DNA of 64,000 bases from Cryptomeria japonica (GCF_030272615.1 NC_081413.1:24242501-24306500), one strand, 5' to 3'. Shown: positions 45,423 to 58,900, counted from the stretch's first letter. Notes: generated by a model from the letters alone, not told the origin. Numbers and translations are program-made.

Positions 45423-45466
45423 AAGGTTTACTTCTTGGTTTAAATGAAGGAAAGGTTGACAAATTT

Positions 45467-46620
45467 TTCCATGTAGTTTTACCTAACTCTAGAATTAGTC
45501 AGTTGTTTAAAACAACTCATAACCATTGTAACAAATTTCACACTAATAATATATTTCCTAACAGTTTTTATCCATGAATGATATTTGGGTCTACTATCTC
45601 GAATTCAGTACATGCAATATCATTAGAACTCAAACATCAATTAACTTATTTCAAATCAGAAACACTGTGATCTGAATTGCAAGCAAACTATTTAATGTAA
45701 TGCCAGTTGTTTGTATTTTGGAAAAAAAGGGTTAGCTATAGAATTTTGCAGAGCATACTATTTGAGTAATTTACATGTAAAGTGTTTGTTATAATGTTTG
45801 AAAACTAAATCATGAAAAAGTGAAAAAAAAATTGGTTTGCAAATCAGGGGTGCACTTTATATTCTTGTTGTTATCCAATTCTCTTACTTTAGCTCTGTTT
45901 CTTTCTTCAGATTTGGGGTCTAGAGCTCCTCCCTATGCAGAAATTGTTGGTTTTGTCTCCCCTCTTTTGGCTGGAGAGTTTCTTGCTATCTCTGGTAGTT
46001 TGCCCTCAGAGTTCAACTTCTCTATTGGTCGGACTGCTATTTTCCCTACCTTCTTCTCCAAGTGCTCCTCCTCTTGTTTCCAATATTTTTCCTTTGCCTT
46101 CTACTCAATGGCCCTTGGTTGTGACTTCATGCCCTCTTAATGTCTTCACTGGATTCCTGTTTCCTTCAAATGATGGCTTCTCTATGTTATGCAATATCCA
46201 TCTTGGATCTTGCAATGTCAAATTCTTGCATGGTTGATGTTGATGCGAGTGATTTCACAATTGTTTTTAATCACATTTATTCTTTGAGTAAGAAGATCCT
46301 TCTCAAGCAATTTGGTGCTGTCAAAAGATAAATAAGTTGTCAAGAAAGGTGAGGGCTAAAAAGAATCTTTAGATTAATGTTTCTGACTATGTTGGTTATT
46401 GTTGAAGTGGTTTTTCATTTCTTTTCTTCAGTTATTCTTCACCAATAGCCTATTTATAACAACTTTATCTGTTTGGAAGTGGGTCCTCTCTAGAACCTAC
46501 AACCAATCTATCAAAAGAAAATACATATTGGAACATGCCATCACAAAAATATGTCATTTTTATATGTAAAACTAGAATTTTCAGGTTTTCTTGAAAACAA
46601 TCAAATTGAAATTCTCATCT
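45467..46620. other. CACTA interior, unassigned
   Basis: 45820-46331 has overlapping plus-strand open frames rich in Ser, Leu, Pro and Phe, preceded by a pyrimidine tract ending tttcttcag, which could be a splice acceptor of another captured exon. I find no domain and do not call a gene. Confidence 0.3.
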
Positions 46621-46639
46621 TGGTCTTACAAGTATTAGG

Positions 46640-46936
46640 GTTCTTACCTAGCAGGATGCTCCTCACAAGGATGATTGTATGTTGTCTAGACTGGCTCGCC
46701 CTGGAAAAGCCTCAGGATCTGCGATAAAAGTCAAGGAAACAATAATAATATCCTCTAGTTCATATAAGAAATGATTTATAATGAGTGTCCTTGAGATAAA
46801 AGAGCATTTACATTAATGTAGTTGTTTGTGTCGAGGGTAAATCGATGATAGATTCCTCCTGGGAGGATAATCATATCCCCCTTCTTAACCCATCTTTGTA
46901 TCCATCGATCCTCTTTATTCCTTACATCAAAGGAGC
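46640..46936 (-). pseudogene. Acireductone dioxygenase (ARD) fragment, two exons
   Basis: ARD is a cupin-fold metalloenzyme of the methionine salvage cycle. The first exon seen (46936-46812) follows a splice acceptor (ttttgttatag) and encodes [15 protein letters not shown] then [19 protein letters not shown], the second cupin motif with its metal-binding His; it ends at a GTAAAT donor. After a 93-base intron ending cgcag, 46718 onward encodes ILRLFQGEPV, a TAG where Trp is usual, then TTYNHPCEEHPAR and further stops, matching the ARD C-terminus. The N-terminal half of the enzyme, with the first metal ligands, was not found to the right. The retained intron shows capture from genomic DNA and not retroposition. 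It lies between the CACTA ends. Confidence 0.78.
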
Positions 46937-49400
46937 CTATAACAAAAGAAACAAAAAACTCAAGCGTTAGTATATCTCATTGACAACTCCAATTTTATAT
47001 ATTCTTTGAAATTTGTCTTCACTAGAGTTAGCTTGCTAATAGGCTATTGCTATATACTAAGAATTAAATTGCTGAAATTCCATGACTTCGACCATAAAGA
47101 CACATAGACTGGGTTCAATTAATGTATACGAGAATTAAAGGACAATGGAAACTTTTCCATTGTCTGTAATAGATAGCAAGAAGGAAAGACTGTTATCTAT
47201 GTAACATCTATTTGATAATTTTGGATTCATAACTTTACGTATAAACATATACAACCATGGTATATTGCAAAATGACATAAAAAATCCATTTCATGTAATC
47301 AATAATTTTATACAAAGGGGAGGATGCTAATCATGTCACCCTAAATATTCACAAACAGGTATTTAAGGAATGCTAACAATAAATATGATAAAATAATGCT
47401 TGGTTTAGAGGATATAGCTAATTCACCCCTCAATTTAAAAGAAATAACAGGTAAAATTTAATACTTCTTTTAAGTTGATCACATTATGATGTAGCACATT
47501 AATCAATACTACAACACTGCCACTGGAAAAATGCATCAATCTGTCAAAAAGAAATAGTGATAAATGATAGGAATATAAACTGTGCTGAAATGGTTTTGTA
47601 ATATTTAGCTCTTTTAATATAAATCCAACTTTTATTTAGCAAAAAAAAATATTGATGAGTAAAATGGTTAAAAAAATAGTTTTTTCTATATATTGAACTT
47701 GGAAGTTTCAATGATGGTGTTTTGAGATGGATAATTGGAATCCCACTATTTTCCCTAGATTGTTTTAACCAAAATTTTGGACATGATTCAATTTAGTTTG
47801 CACTCCATGGTTCACAAGTTATTAAGATTAATGGCTATGTTTCCATGGTGTTTGGATCCAAGAAAAACAAGTTCAATGAATCAATAAATGTAGTTTACTT
47901 GATACAAAATGTTTGTATATAGATATGGTATACGACATACATGGTGCATGGCAGATCACAAGTTCTTTGATGATTGATTGACAAAAAATGACAGATCTAC
48001 TAACAAGTTTCTTCTTGTTCTTAATGACCCACAAGTTTACTATTTGCATATTACGTTTCATAGTCACAGGTTGATGGATCACATATATCATTAATTATAG
48101 ATTATTTCAAGTTGTTCATGGTTTATTGTCACCTAGTTTCTTACCTAATTTTGCATTGTTTTCTACTTTATTTCCTAGCATTCATCTGCCCTTGAGTCAT
48201 TCCTATGTTGCTTTAGATATGTTGTTCATGATTTATCCTCAGCTTCCATGGTTAGTACCGATTTTGCATTTGACTCAACATAATTCCTAGTTGTGTATTG
48301 TACTTCACACATCACACAAAAAGGGCTATTTTAGGAATTAGGATAAAATATAGTATTTTACAGTCCTAATATCTAGGTCATTAAACTTTCACATATTGAT
48401 GTATCACAGTTAGTTATTTTATAATTCAATGTGTGCTTAATGTACCTAGTTTATGGAGTGATTACATGTTTGTTTGATTGGAGAAAATTAACCTGTCCAA
48501 TTTGTAGGCTAGGGCTGTTATATTGTTGGTAATAGGCTTTGGTACATACATTGAATTAGAAACATCTTTTCTTGATTAATATAGATTCTAAAGATATTCT
48601 TTTATGAATTCTGGTGTCTTATTTAAAAAATTATACAAAGACGTATGTATTGGAGCCAGTGTTCCACAAGGACATTTCCTCCCCCAAAACTGTTTGATTT
48701 TTAAATGGGGAAACCTTCAGAATACAGGGACTTGGATGGGACGTCCCCCTGTCGTCCCAGTGCAATCTAATGCCATCATCTTTGAGACATCTCTAGGACA
48801 TCCTTGAGACGTTTGAGGGACTCCCAAGAGCCTCCTGACCATCTCAAGGACATCCAAGCATCTCCCATGGCCAAACAACCCATAAGTGATTTAAAAAAAA
48901 TCAGAACTTTTTTTCAAACTCCATGCCCAAGGTCAAACCCTCATAGCCTATGGGTCCCACCCAAACCCCACCAATGTTATAAAACTACCTCCTATTTTTG
49001 TTTCAAATCAAAAAAACAAAGAGTAAGAAGTTGACAACTATGAATGTGAGAGTGAGAGTTGCAGGTGCCAGGTGAAAAAGTGAGAGTGTAGAGCAAGAGG
49101 GTTGAGGAGAAGTAAGAAGAGAAGTGATGCCAAGTTGCCAATTTGTAATGGTCTACCCCTGTTTTGAAACCAATTTCTTTTGTACCTTTTCAACTATGCT
49201 TCTTGACAAACAATTTGTCTTTCTTGATTTTATGAATGCCAATGTTTGTTTGCTGATACTTTTGAGATGGCATTTTGGCAAACAACATGCATGCACTGAA
49301 AGGGTTTCAATTTGGAATTGATACTGATAGTGCAGATATCACTTTATAATAATCAAGATTTGCATTCATTGAAATGATTTTAATCAACTAAAGAGCAATA
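46937..49400. other. CACTA interior, mostly AT-rich, unassigned
   Basis: 48650-48980 contains repeated gac(g/a)tcc and ctcaaggacatcc words, reminiscent of hAT subterminal repeats, but I could not define ends or a target duplication. The rest has no coding or repeat signal I can support. Confidence 0.35.
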
Positions 49401-49490
49401 TTCATGACTTACATGTAATAAAAAAACTTACAAGGGTGAGGCATATTCATGACTTACAAGTAATAAAAAAACTTACAAGGATGAGGCATA
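49401..49490 (+). repeat. 45-bp tandem duplication
   Basis: The unit starting ttcatgacttac and ending gaggcata occurs twice with two mismatches. Confidence 0.9.
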
Positions 49491-49835
49491 TTCATAACTT
49501 TTGCAGTCCCGCCTTGGATATCAACACTAGAAGCAACTCACATTGTTCATGTACATAGAAGACAATATGGGAGTTCATTATACCCAACAACTTGTGGTGT
49601 TGTTGTTCGTGTTGGCTCTGTTGGACCCTGCAATTTAGATTCAATATACATTATTCAATAAGATTAACTGTGCAACATAATAAAATATTGAAAAGTGTGT
49701 TATCTTGTTGAGCTTCGCTTGGTTTCGATAATAGTTTAATATTCTCTACTTAATAGGGCCAACCACGTGAAGGTGGAATCTCATTTGGCCCCTCCCCCCT
49801 AACATCCCTCTAAATTCCCGTTAACATCTTATAAC

Positions 49836-50015
49836 ATTCATTCATTCATTCTTTCTACCATTAATAAAATATAGCATTCATTCATTAATATCACATAACA
49901 TTCATTAACACATAACATTGATTAACATTAATTAACACGCAACATTCATCAATATTAATTAACACATATCATCCATAACCATTAATTAGCACATAATTAC
50001 ATTCACTAAAACATA
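49836..50015 (+). repeat. Degenerate ATTAACACATAACATTC array
   Basis: About ten imperfect units built on cattcattaa and ttaacacataacatt, spaced roughly every 15 to 20 bases. Confidence 0.7.
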
Positions 50016-50118
50016 AAAATTAGTCATTATCAAATAAGTTAGATTACAATCATTTCTTTTTTTGTTTTTTGTTTGAAGCTATGAAAAGACTAATTGGAAC
50101 ATCGGTTTCTTCATCATT

Positions 50119-50666
50119 TCACTCCTCTATAGATGTTCCACCAACTGCTCTTGATCTCGATGTATGCCTAGTCCTATACTGAGGACGAGGACACTGAAGT
50201 GAAGGGGGGTCCTCTGCAATAACAAAGAAATGGGTTAAATTCAAAAGAATAAAATTATTATTTTTACAAGTATTTCATTAATTTAGAGAACATAATTGTT
50301 GCGCTCTTTACCTGATGGGGCCACATCATTTTGTGTAGCCTCAACCTCAACATGCTGAACACCAATTGCAATTATATTTGTTTAAAGGAATAACAATGGT
50401 CCTCTTTACTTGAGTGGGGAACATCACATTCCTGATGTTGTGTACCCAAATCATGCTCCACTTGGTCACCACTGACTACATGCTCTAAAATATTAACAAA
50501 AAAGGCTACATTAATTACTACTCTAATTAAAAATTAAGATGTTTAATTGTATTAATAGCTAAATAAATAAATTTGAATAGCAAATGAATACCTCCATTAC
50601 TGGTATGCACATCCAAACCTTCATGTGCAGGTAGTGTTTCACGATTAGGTGGTGTTTCACGAGTAG
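50119..50666 (-). pseudogene. Spliced gene fragment, four 3' exons, family unknown
   Basis: The minus strand shows four exon-like pieces with good splice sites: 50666-50592, 50484-50410, 50354-50312 and 50213-50119, the last ending in TGA. Introns start GTATTC, GTAAAG or GTAAAG and end ttttag, gttcag or ttgcag. The first two exons are both 75 nt with the same phase and join in frame (TSNG then EHVVSGDQVEHD). The third resembles the second at its start and end (AGCATGT..., TCAGGTAAAG) but seems to have lost two bases at its acceptor. The last encodes DPPSLQCPRPQYRTRHTSRS. Acidic, low-complexity protein; no domain recognised. It could be a captured host gene tail or the 3' exons of a CACTA accessory gene. 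Confidence 0.45.
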
Positions 50667-52854
50667 CTGGAAAAGATAGAGCATGACTATAGGGTAGTCT
50701 TGAGACTCTTTTAACTTGATTAGAACATGTACCAAGTATCTAGGAGCTTACAAAGCCAATTCAACCATATTTCAAGTGAAAATGCAACAAAAGGAGTAAA
50801 AGCTTTGAATACACCTCAAAAACCACTCCAGTGGCCAAGTAGGTGGAAATAGTCTTTTTCAACATTTTTTTCTTCATAGATGCAGCCCTGAATTCTCTTT
50901 ATTATTTGAGATGAGAAATACATTATTGGTGGTTCTGTTATTACCCAGTCTAGTATTGATCTGATCTTGATACTGTCATAAAAGGATTGACTATCCTAAG
51001 TGCTTGATACCATCACAAAATCTGGGTGTTGCAGTAGTGAATCTTCCTTTGACCTTTGGGTGGTTGGGAGGGTAAAGACCCATGGTGGTATATGTTTAGT
51101 GGTTCTTGTAAGATTATCCTAAAGTACATTGGTTTTTGGATATCTAGTACATTTTGTGAGTTGAGTACCAGGGGGGATTAGAAGACCCAGTTGAAGGAGG
51201 ATTTGTGTGAATAAGGGTTGCGGGTGTTGGTGGTGATTTAATGTTGGAGAGTTGGATTGTGACTTAGACATGTTTATTTTTCCTATTTGAGTGTGATTCA
51301 ATGGTTGGGTGATGGTTGGTGAGTATGGGTGTGTTTTGTGGTATTGAATCCTTTTGAGTAACTTGTGGCCTTGTGAGGGGTCTTGTGAGTAAGTGAAGGG
51401 TTGACACCTAATTGAATAGGTGAGTTGGGAGAAATATCTCCCTTGTTGGTTGAGTTTATTGGATTCTCTGTATCAGCATGCCTTTTCGCTATCAATCCAT
51501 TCAAGCTTCCACCCAAAGATTCAATCTTGTCAAAGTTCAAAATAAATTTCCTTGTTGTCCTTACTATCTTGCATCAACTTTCATATCACTGAGTAGTCTT
51601 TTTCTTAAAACTATCATCTTTCATGGTAGGCTACCATCTCAGCCCCTTGAGTTAAGTTAGCTTACCTTTAGAATTTATCATTTCCCAATCAAGTTGTTCA
51701 AGGGGAAAATGTCACTAATCAAGTTGAAATGTCAATTTCTCAATCTGCCTAAGGTAAAAGGTTAAAATAAATTGCAAAAGATAGAACAAGGCTACGAGAA
51801 AATGAATCATCAGTATTACCTAAATCCACATTATCATAAAAATCTAGAAATAATCTTGTATGTAAATAATTTATCATGCCAAAATGGCCAATTCTAACAT
51901 GAAAATGAGACCAAGGAAAGCTCTAGAACAACTACTACTATTTATTCACATGTTCCTTATTAACCTCAATCACTATGAAAGATGCACAAATTGATTATAA
52001 CAAAGAAGATGTTTCATAAATGTAAATATTAATTTAGGACTAAGGAAAATGAAATAAATAAAAGAATACCAAGCAATCGAAAAAGACTACCAATACCATT
52101 GCAAACTATGAACTTCATTTCCATTAATTCTTCAAAATATAAAAGCAAAGGACAAGTATTCGATCTACAGCCTATTGCTAAATGTCTTTTGAAAGAAAAC
52201 ACACTAATGAACGTTACTAAAATTGGACCTTAAATAATCAATTATTAGAACCTCAAAATGAATTTTGAAATTACATTTATAGGGAAACTTTTTCCTTAGA
52301 ATTAGAGATTAAATTCTACCCAAAACCTTATCAAACTAAGAGGTACAATCAACACACAAGATACTAGCCTATAATTGAATTAAGAACTATAAATTGACTC
52401 ATGAAAATAAAATATAGGTCAGAAGGAACTTAGAATATGGAGTCAAAGAAGCATGGAGAACAAGAAAAAGAGGATCTATCTAGGCTCCGACCCCCAAGAT
52501 GACTCCTCCAAAATTTTAAACTTAGGTGCACAACAAACAAGATGAAGAACAAAGGCCAAAGTAGGTTGTAACTACCATGAACCCATCCATCCAAAGTGAT
52601 GAGAATCTAGATGTTCCTAAGTGGCTAGAATTCAACTTTGAAAGGATAAAGAAGAGAGTATTGAAGAAAGTAAGTTTGCAAAAGATGATCATTGAGGTTG
52701 AGGCTGCAAGGAAGCCAAAGAAGGAAATGAATTTGTATGCCACCTAAAACTATGCAAAAGGAGAGATAGTTGCCAATACCCTAAAATAGAGAAGATTTAG
52801 TAAAAACTGCCAATACCCTAAACTAGGGTAACCCAAGACAGTAAGAAAATGGTT
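50667..52854. other. CACTA interior, unassigned
   Basis: Minus-strand open frames at 51119-51540 (Ser, Asn, Thr and Pro rich) could be decayed coding sequence upstream of the spliced fragment, but no splice sites or domains convinced me. 51700-52500 is AT-rich. Confidence 0.3.
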
Positions 52855-52859
52855 CGGGG
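52855..52859. repeat. Target site duplication CGGGG, left copy
   Basis: CGGGG before the LTR; TGGGG at 60484-60488 after it. One C-to-T difference. Confidence 0.7.
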
Positions 52860-54035
52860 TGTTACTACTTATCAAGTTGCCATTAGTTTTATGTTCAAAG
52901 TTATTCTATATACTCTAGTCAGTTATCTCTACCAAGATATTTAGTCGGTATGAATAGTCCAGTCGGTTATAGAAGAAAGTAGTCTCAGAGTGCAGTATAC
53001 ACTGAGCTGTCTGCCGAGTATCATTCCATGTCTACCGAGCAGCAAAGATGACACACCAAGTGAAACGTGTTACCAGATTCATTGAACCTAGACATACATA
53101 TGAAAACGTGTTACAAGATCGAGGTACATAGAACCGTGATCACATTGGAAATTGCACTTAAAGGTTGTGTATGATTTTGAGGTCATCTAACCAATGAAAT
53201 ATTTTGCATGGTTATTCATTCGAGAAATCATGTTTGTAAGATCGAAGCAATGAATGGATCACCGTCATAAGAGATCTATTTATACAACAAGGATTAAGAT
53301 TAGAAATATACATGTAGCATAACAAAAAGGAATATATCGAAATATATGAAGCAAGACATGTGAAAGCACTAAGTGTTATGACTGTTACAGAGACACAAAG
53401 GTTACCGAGAAGGATTTCAGAGAACAGTCAAAGAACAGAGTAAACAAAAGGGTTTACCGAGTTACTATATGGGTTACCGAGGTATGCTATAAGCAAGGTA
53501 ATCTTATTCTGAGCACATAGAATCTGCTATAACATTCCAGATGTAAAGTTGCAGATATTTGTAATGATTTTATTGTAATATTTTGAAGTTGTAAGAGAAA
53601 CCTTTAATAGGGTAAAAGACTCTAATCAAGTCTATAAATTGTAAAGCCTCTAACCAGGTGCAACATTTAGTTTAAGTGTTGTAAAATCCTTTAGCAAGGT
53701 AGATCTAATAGATCTTGTTACTCCTAACAGGGTAAGCTATCAGAAATAGCTAAACATGTAGCTCTAACCGAGCAACCTTTGTTATTGCAGTAGTGAAGTT
53801 GTGGGTGCCATCCCCACTGCAGTTTTTCTCTCTAACCAAGAGTTTTTGCATAACCAAAATATATGTGTTATGGAGTGAATCATGTATGATTGTTATCTAT
53901 TTGTTTTAGCTTTATATTATGTTATTGCACTATTTGGTTTATGCATAGCAGTAAAGTTATCATTGAAGAAAAGTTTTGAAGTACTCATTCACCCCTCCGC
54001 TCTCAGTACATTAGCTTTCCATATTGGGCCTAGCA
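52860..54035 (+). repeat. Left LTR
   Basis: Begins TGTTACTACTTATC, ends GGGCCTAGCA. The counterpart of about 16 bases around 59515-59530 is missing (caccgagttgttata). It contains several ACCGAG words. Confidence 0.93.
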
Positions 54036-54050
54036 ATTGGTATCAGAGCT
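54036..54050 (+). promoter_or_regulatory. Primer binding site, initiator tRNA-Met type
   Basis: attggtatcagagct directly follows the LTR. Confidence 0.85.
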
Positions 54051-54097
54051 TCAATCTTGGAAAAGGGTTTAATTGCCTAAAGAGAAAGATCTTATCA

Positions 54098-55450
54098 ATG
54101 GAAGGCTATAAACAATCTCAGAGGATTGTGTATCTGCAAGAAGAGATGGATCATGCTAATCAAGTGATTGCAGACATGCAAAGACAAATGCAAAAATCTC
54201 CGAAAGTGAGAAGAAGATTATCTGATGATTTGCAGGACTCTCAAGAGTTAGTGGAACAAATTGAGACATCATCTAAGAACAGTATATCTGAAGAGACTAA
54301 AGAATTGATTGGAGTATTGAAAGAAAAGAACAAAGCATTGGCTGATCAACTAAAAGCAATGAAAAGAGAACATGAACATTTTAGCACACAAATGACTGAA
54401 AATCTTGATGCATTGAGGATAGCCAAGGATAAAGTAAGAGATCTAGAAAGAGAGAAACAACAACTTGAAGTCTTAGTATCTGATAAGAATGATGAAATCA
54501 CAAGGATGACTGGAATTCAACAAAACCTGTTAGATCAACTAGGTTATGCACATCATGAAGCAAATCTGAAAGATAATGAGAATCAAGCATTGAAACTTGA
54601 AGTATCAAGGTTGACCGATGAACTTGAAACAGAGAAGAAATCCAAAGAAACATTGAAGAAGAGTTATGAAGCATCAAAGATGTTGGATGAGCAACTAAAT
54701 ACAAGAAGACCCAACAAAGATGTAGGACTCAGTTACAAAGGAAAAGACTCTACCGAGAAGGGAATTCATACTACCGAGAGAGGAGAATAATCAAAGCAAG
54801 CTGGAAACAAGAATAACATCAAAAGAAAGAAGCCTATTTGCAACTACTGTGGAAATCAAGGTCACACTGCCAACATATGCCAAATCAGAAAACGTAAGAA
54901 ACCGAATGTCACTAAGTCCAATGATTATTGTTAGAATTGCAATAAATATGGTCACACATCTAATCAATGTAGGACAAAGTCTGTTAACAATTATCAGAAG
55001 GCAAAATTCAAAGGGTTTTGTAAAAAATGCAATAGATATGGACATAGTACCGAGAAGTGCTGGTTTAAGCAAAAGAACTATATGTGGTCTACACACCGAG
55101 CAAATGCTAGAGGTTACCAAACTCACACAAATTCTTACCGACAATATTCTGTAGTACCATGAGATTACAATACAAGGATATGGTGTGAATGTTGTGGAAG
55201 ATATGGACATATAAGTGCCAACTGCTTTATAAGGTTTGGGATGAACAACCGAAGATCATGGAGAAATCCTGGTATGGCATGTTTTCATTGTCACAAAGCT
55301 GGACACTTAGCTGGAGATTGCAGAGATCAACCTAGAAAAGACACTGAGGAAATAAAAGAAAAATTAAAGATGATTTGGAAAAAGAAGGAAATTGTGTCAA
55401 ATAAAGAAAGCACCTTACCTACCGAGTTAGGTGCACCTATTCCAAATTAA
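54098..55450 (+). pseudogene. Gag with long coiled coil and five CCHC zinc knuckles
   Basis: It starts at ATG 54098 (MEGYKQSQRIVYLQEEMD), just after the primer binding site; an upstream in-frame extension is LTR sequence. Residues 1-220 form an almost continuous coiled coil. Then come five C-X2-C-X4-H-X4-C knuckles: CNYCGNQGHTANIC, C*NCNKYGHTSNQC, CKKCNRYGHSTEKC, CECCGRYGHISANC and CFHCHKAGHLAGDC (about 54839 to 55322). Stops at 54788 (TAA), 54932 (TAG) and 55160 (TGA) are in the same frame and each is one C-to-T step from a sense codon. The protein would bind and package the element RNA. A typical Copia capsid domain is not evident, which is unusual; the coiled coil may replace it in assembly. 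Confidence 0.85.
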
Positions 55451-55991
55451 TCGATAAAGGTATTAAGGGACTGCATTCTCTCAAGGTTAAATCTTAACAT
55501 TTCCTATTTACTTAATTCAAAATCTGCATAATTAAGATGTATTAGTAAGTTTGAAATTCTATCAAAGTCTTTTGGAGCACTATACAGGAAACCTATCAAG
55601 TCGATGAATACAGGAAACCTATCTAGTCGGTAAATGAAGGAAGTTTGGTTACTCAATTAAAGTAGAAAAAGGAAAGAAAGTTAAGTGGAACCGAGGGCAT
55701 TTAATGTTTTTGACCTAACCCGCACGGAGCCCGATAAGGTATATTGTGTACTTAAAGCATATTCACGCTCATTTTTACTTACCAAGTTTTGGAGAGAGCA
55801 GAGCAAAGAGAATCTAAGGCAATCAAACCTCCTATGAAGAAAATTCAAGGTATTTACATCAATCTCAATGCATTGTTAAGTTGGTTTACCAATCTTATCA
55901 AGTTGCTATTATCTACTAAGTATAAAGCATCTGCCGTTTGAAAATCCTGAAAACCTAAGGATCCTTTGTTAGCTTTTATCTGAAATCTGCA

Positions 55992-58900
55992 ATGGCATCT
56001 AAGATCCAAGATCCCATCATTGTTAAGAATGTTGAGAAGCCCTCTCTAAAATATTCTTTAACTCCCAAATTTGCTTCTAAATCGGATGACAAAACCGCAT
56101 TTTCAGTCATCCCCAATAGAGTGTTATTAGTCGAGGATGTGAGATTCTTCACCAAATGTCGTGTTGAAGAACTTGGTCATGTTGAAATCAAAGACACCTA
56201 TGATGAGCTGTGTACCGATGGTAAATTAAATAGCAAGTATGAGCACATTAAGATCAAGGGATTAACTAAAGCCCTAACCTATCCCCGTGTGTTCAAACCC
56301 CAGTGGGTCAAGTTTGTTCTGAGTAGAGTTCATGATGTTTTCATGTGGCTAGAAGAGCGACCATTTAAGATTACCAAGGAAATCATTCATCTGATTACCG
56401 GTTACCCCATTTATGATCATGCCCAAGCCCAAAAGATGATATCACAGAAGAAATTGATCAGTTTAACCGGAGTGGAATCTGATTGCAGAGGACTGAAATT
56501 GAACAATGTCACTGATGAAGAACTAAAATTTGCCATTAGAGTAATAGGTTACTGTTTCTTCCAATCAGCAAGGGAAAACAGTGTACCCCATGCAGCAGTA
56601 GACCTAGCATACAAAATTGTGAAAAAGGGAATGAAAATTGATCTATGTGAGGTGTTGCTGAAGAACCTGTTTGAGAATTTGAACACCATCAGGAAGCCAA
56701 AGAAGAACAACTCGGCTAATACACTAAAGTTTGGATCATTACTTTTATGCATGTTTTTCTATTTTGAAAAATTCTTTCCATCAGTCGGTAAAGTTGTTTG
56801 GGAACAACACCAACCAATCACCCATCAGATCAATGACTTCATTAAGAAGTTAGGTGATAATTTTAATGATATTATGGATGATTACTTCAGTAAATTTCAA
56901 GAGAAGATGCATAACAGATATCGAATTCCACCCCAGCTATTGGAGAAATACAAAAATGACATATGTTTTGAAGTAGACACTGATTACTGTTATGTGAATA
57001 TTGTGGAACTGAGAACTCAATCTTTGTCACCTATGGGTTACGAGATTGATTTTGACATCACACAACAACAAATTGATGCATTACTCACATTACTGAGGCA
57101 TGCTACCGAGCTGAGGTATGGAACCTATGAGGAAGTGAAGGAAAAGGTAAAGATGAGCATTGTAGTACCCAAAGCTACAAGAAAGGCTACAAAGATGATA
57201 AAGGCATTGTTAGAGAAATTCGGAGAAGACTCTTCCTCCACACCTATCAAAGGTACTTTAGCCATTACCGAAGAAGAATCTGAAGCCCAAGAGGCAACTA
57301 TAACACTAAGCACTGAATTGCCTAAGGGTAAAGTGTTAAAAAGAAAGAAATTGGATTCATCAAAGGCCTCACCGACTCCTCCAGTAAAGTGACCTAACAC
57401 TAGAGCATTTGTAGCTTCACCAAGTAAGAAAACAAAAAGTGTTACTATCCCCAAGGTAACAAAAACATACAAGAAATCTACTCGGAGACTCATTTTGGCA
57501 AAAGAGTCTAGTGATACTGAATCTGAGGATGCAAGCAAATTTTAGATTGTCAAGAGTAAGAAGGTAAATTTACATAGTGTTGAAAACTTTTGTGCTAATT
57601 TGAAAGAATATAGTTGATTTGGATCATTTAGATATGTTAAGTATGAAACCAGAAATAATGATGGAAAGAGACAAATTGAAGAAGCTGTCATCTGCACACT
57701 CATAAAATTTTGGTTAGCTCCATTGGAACTATCTAAGTCACTTCCAAATGAACTATATTTACATATTGATAATAGGTGGAAGTATGCAATGGACTCGGAG
57801 AAACAGATCAGAGAAAGAAGTTGGGTACATCTCTTTCCTGACATGTTAGTAGCTAAAATAAAAGAACATCAGACAACCTACAACTCAAAGTTTCTCATCA
57901 AACAAAGAGCCTTAAAACTGATGAATGGGCTGTATATTGAAGTGGAAAATGAGACAAAAGAAAAGTGGCGGGAAATCTTTAAAATTAAGGATGCCAGTGA
58001 GCAAGCTACAGTTAAAATTGTTGATGTCACCGAGCAAGATCTTGATGTTACCGAGCAAGACCCTGCTGACACCATTCAAATAGATGAAGATGTCATGGAT
58101 ACAAAGGCACCGAAACAGGAAATGATAGAAGGCAATGCATATGCAAAACTTGTATCCAGTGAATCAGTCTTGGAACAAGTTCAACCTTATCCACCGGTTA
58201 ATCAACCTGTCTCAACTGAAACCCCTCAGGATATGGATCAAGGCACCACAGGTCACAAGTCTACAACAGGAGAAGGTGCTACTCAAGAACAGATGTCTCA
58301 AGCACCTTCTAGCACTGAAAATGTTGTAACTGAGACACCAAAGGACACTACAGAGGCTAAAGAAACTGACCAAAGTGTTGCCTCCACCGAGCAACCTACC
58401 AAGGGTCATCAAGCCTCACAAGCCATTGTCTTAGTTCCATCGGTGAAAGGTAAAAAAAAGAAGATGAAAAAGCATAGTTTTAAAGTTGATTTGTCAAAAC
58501 CAATAGTGTTGCCCAATGTAGATATATCAAAATTAAAGGGGCGAGCACTCATTGATTTTGGTGAACTATGCAAAGCTAAGGCCGAACAAGAGAAGCAAAT
58601 GGCGATTCAAAAGAAAAATAAAGTACTTCAAAAGGTGAAAGCACTCTTAATAGATATGCTACCTGAAGCTACAGTGTCAACAGATGCGGCCATCCACATT
58701 CAACTAGATGAACTCCTAACAAAGATAGAGACATCTAGAGTAGATGCATCAGAATATTTGAGCAAGCTAAAAGACAAGGAGCTCACTGCAAAAATGATAG
58801 AAGAGGTACAGAAAGCTATAGCTATTGGCAAAGTTAAACTTGTCAAATTTATTGCTGAGTTGACTCCTCAACTCAAGCACATTCTTTATTTATTTCAGAA

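Larger units (their letters stand above)
45008..45466. repeat. Large inverted repeat with microsatellite arms
   Basis: 45008-45052 (aaatttgtcaact...aaaccttta) is inverted at 45421-45466. Inside, the left arm continues as (TATGCA/TATGTA)n to about 45180 and the right arm begins with the complementary (TACATA)n at 45345. A transcript would form a hairpin with an arm of 120 bp or more around a 164-base centre. Open frames of alternating Met/Tyr or His/Ile in the microsatellite are not genes. Confidence 0.85.

Noticed and set aside
44979-45577. His/Met/Tyr or His/Ile repeat proteins
   Set aside because: Direct translation of the hexanucleotide microsatellite.
46140-46331. Small plus-strand protein in the CACTA interior
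   Set aside because: No homology pattern and no splice or promoter context strong enough to support a gene.
48604-49300. Possible hAT element (cagtgttcc... to ...gcactg, with gacgtcc repeats)
   Set aside because: No matching terminal inverted repeats and no 8-bp target duplication could be found.
54849-55210. Overlapping open frames on both strands within the zinc-knuckle region
   Set aside because: The five CCHC motifs are all in one other frame; these are shadows.
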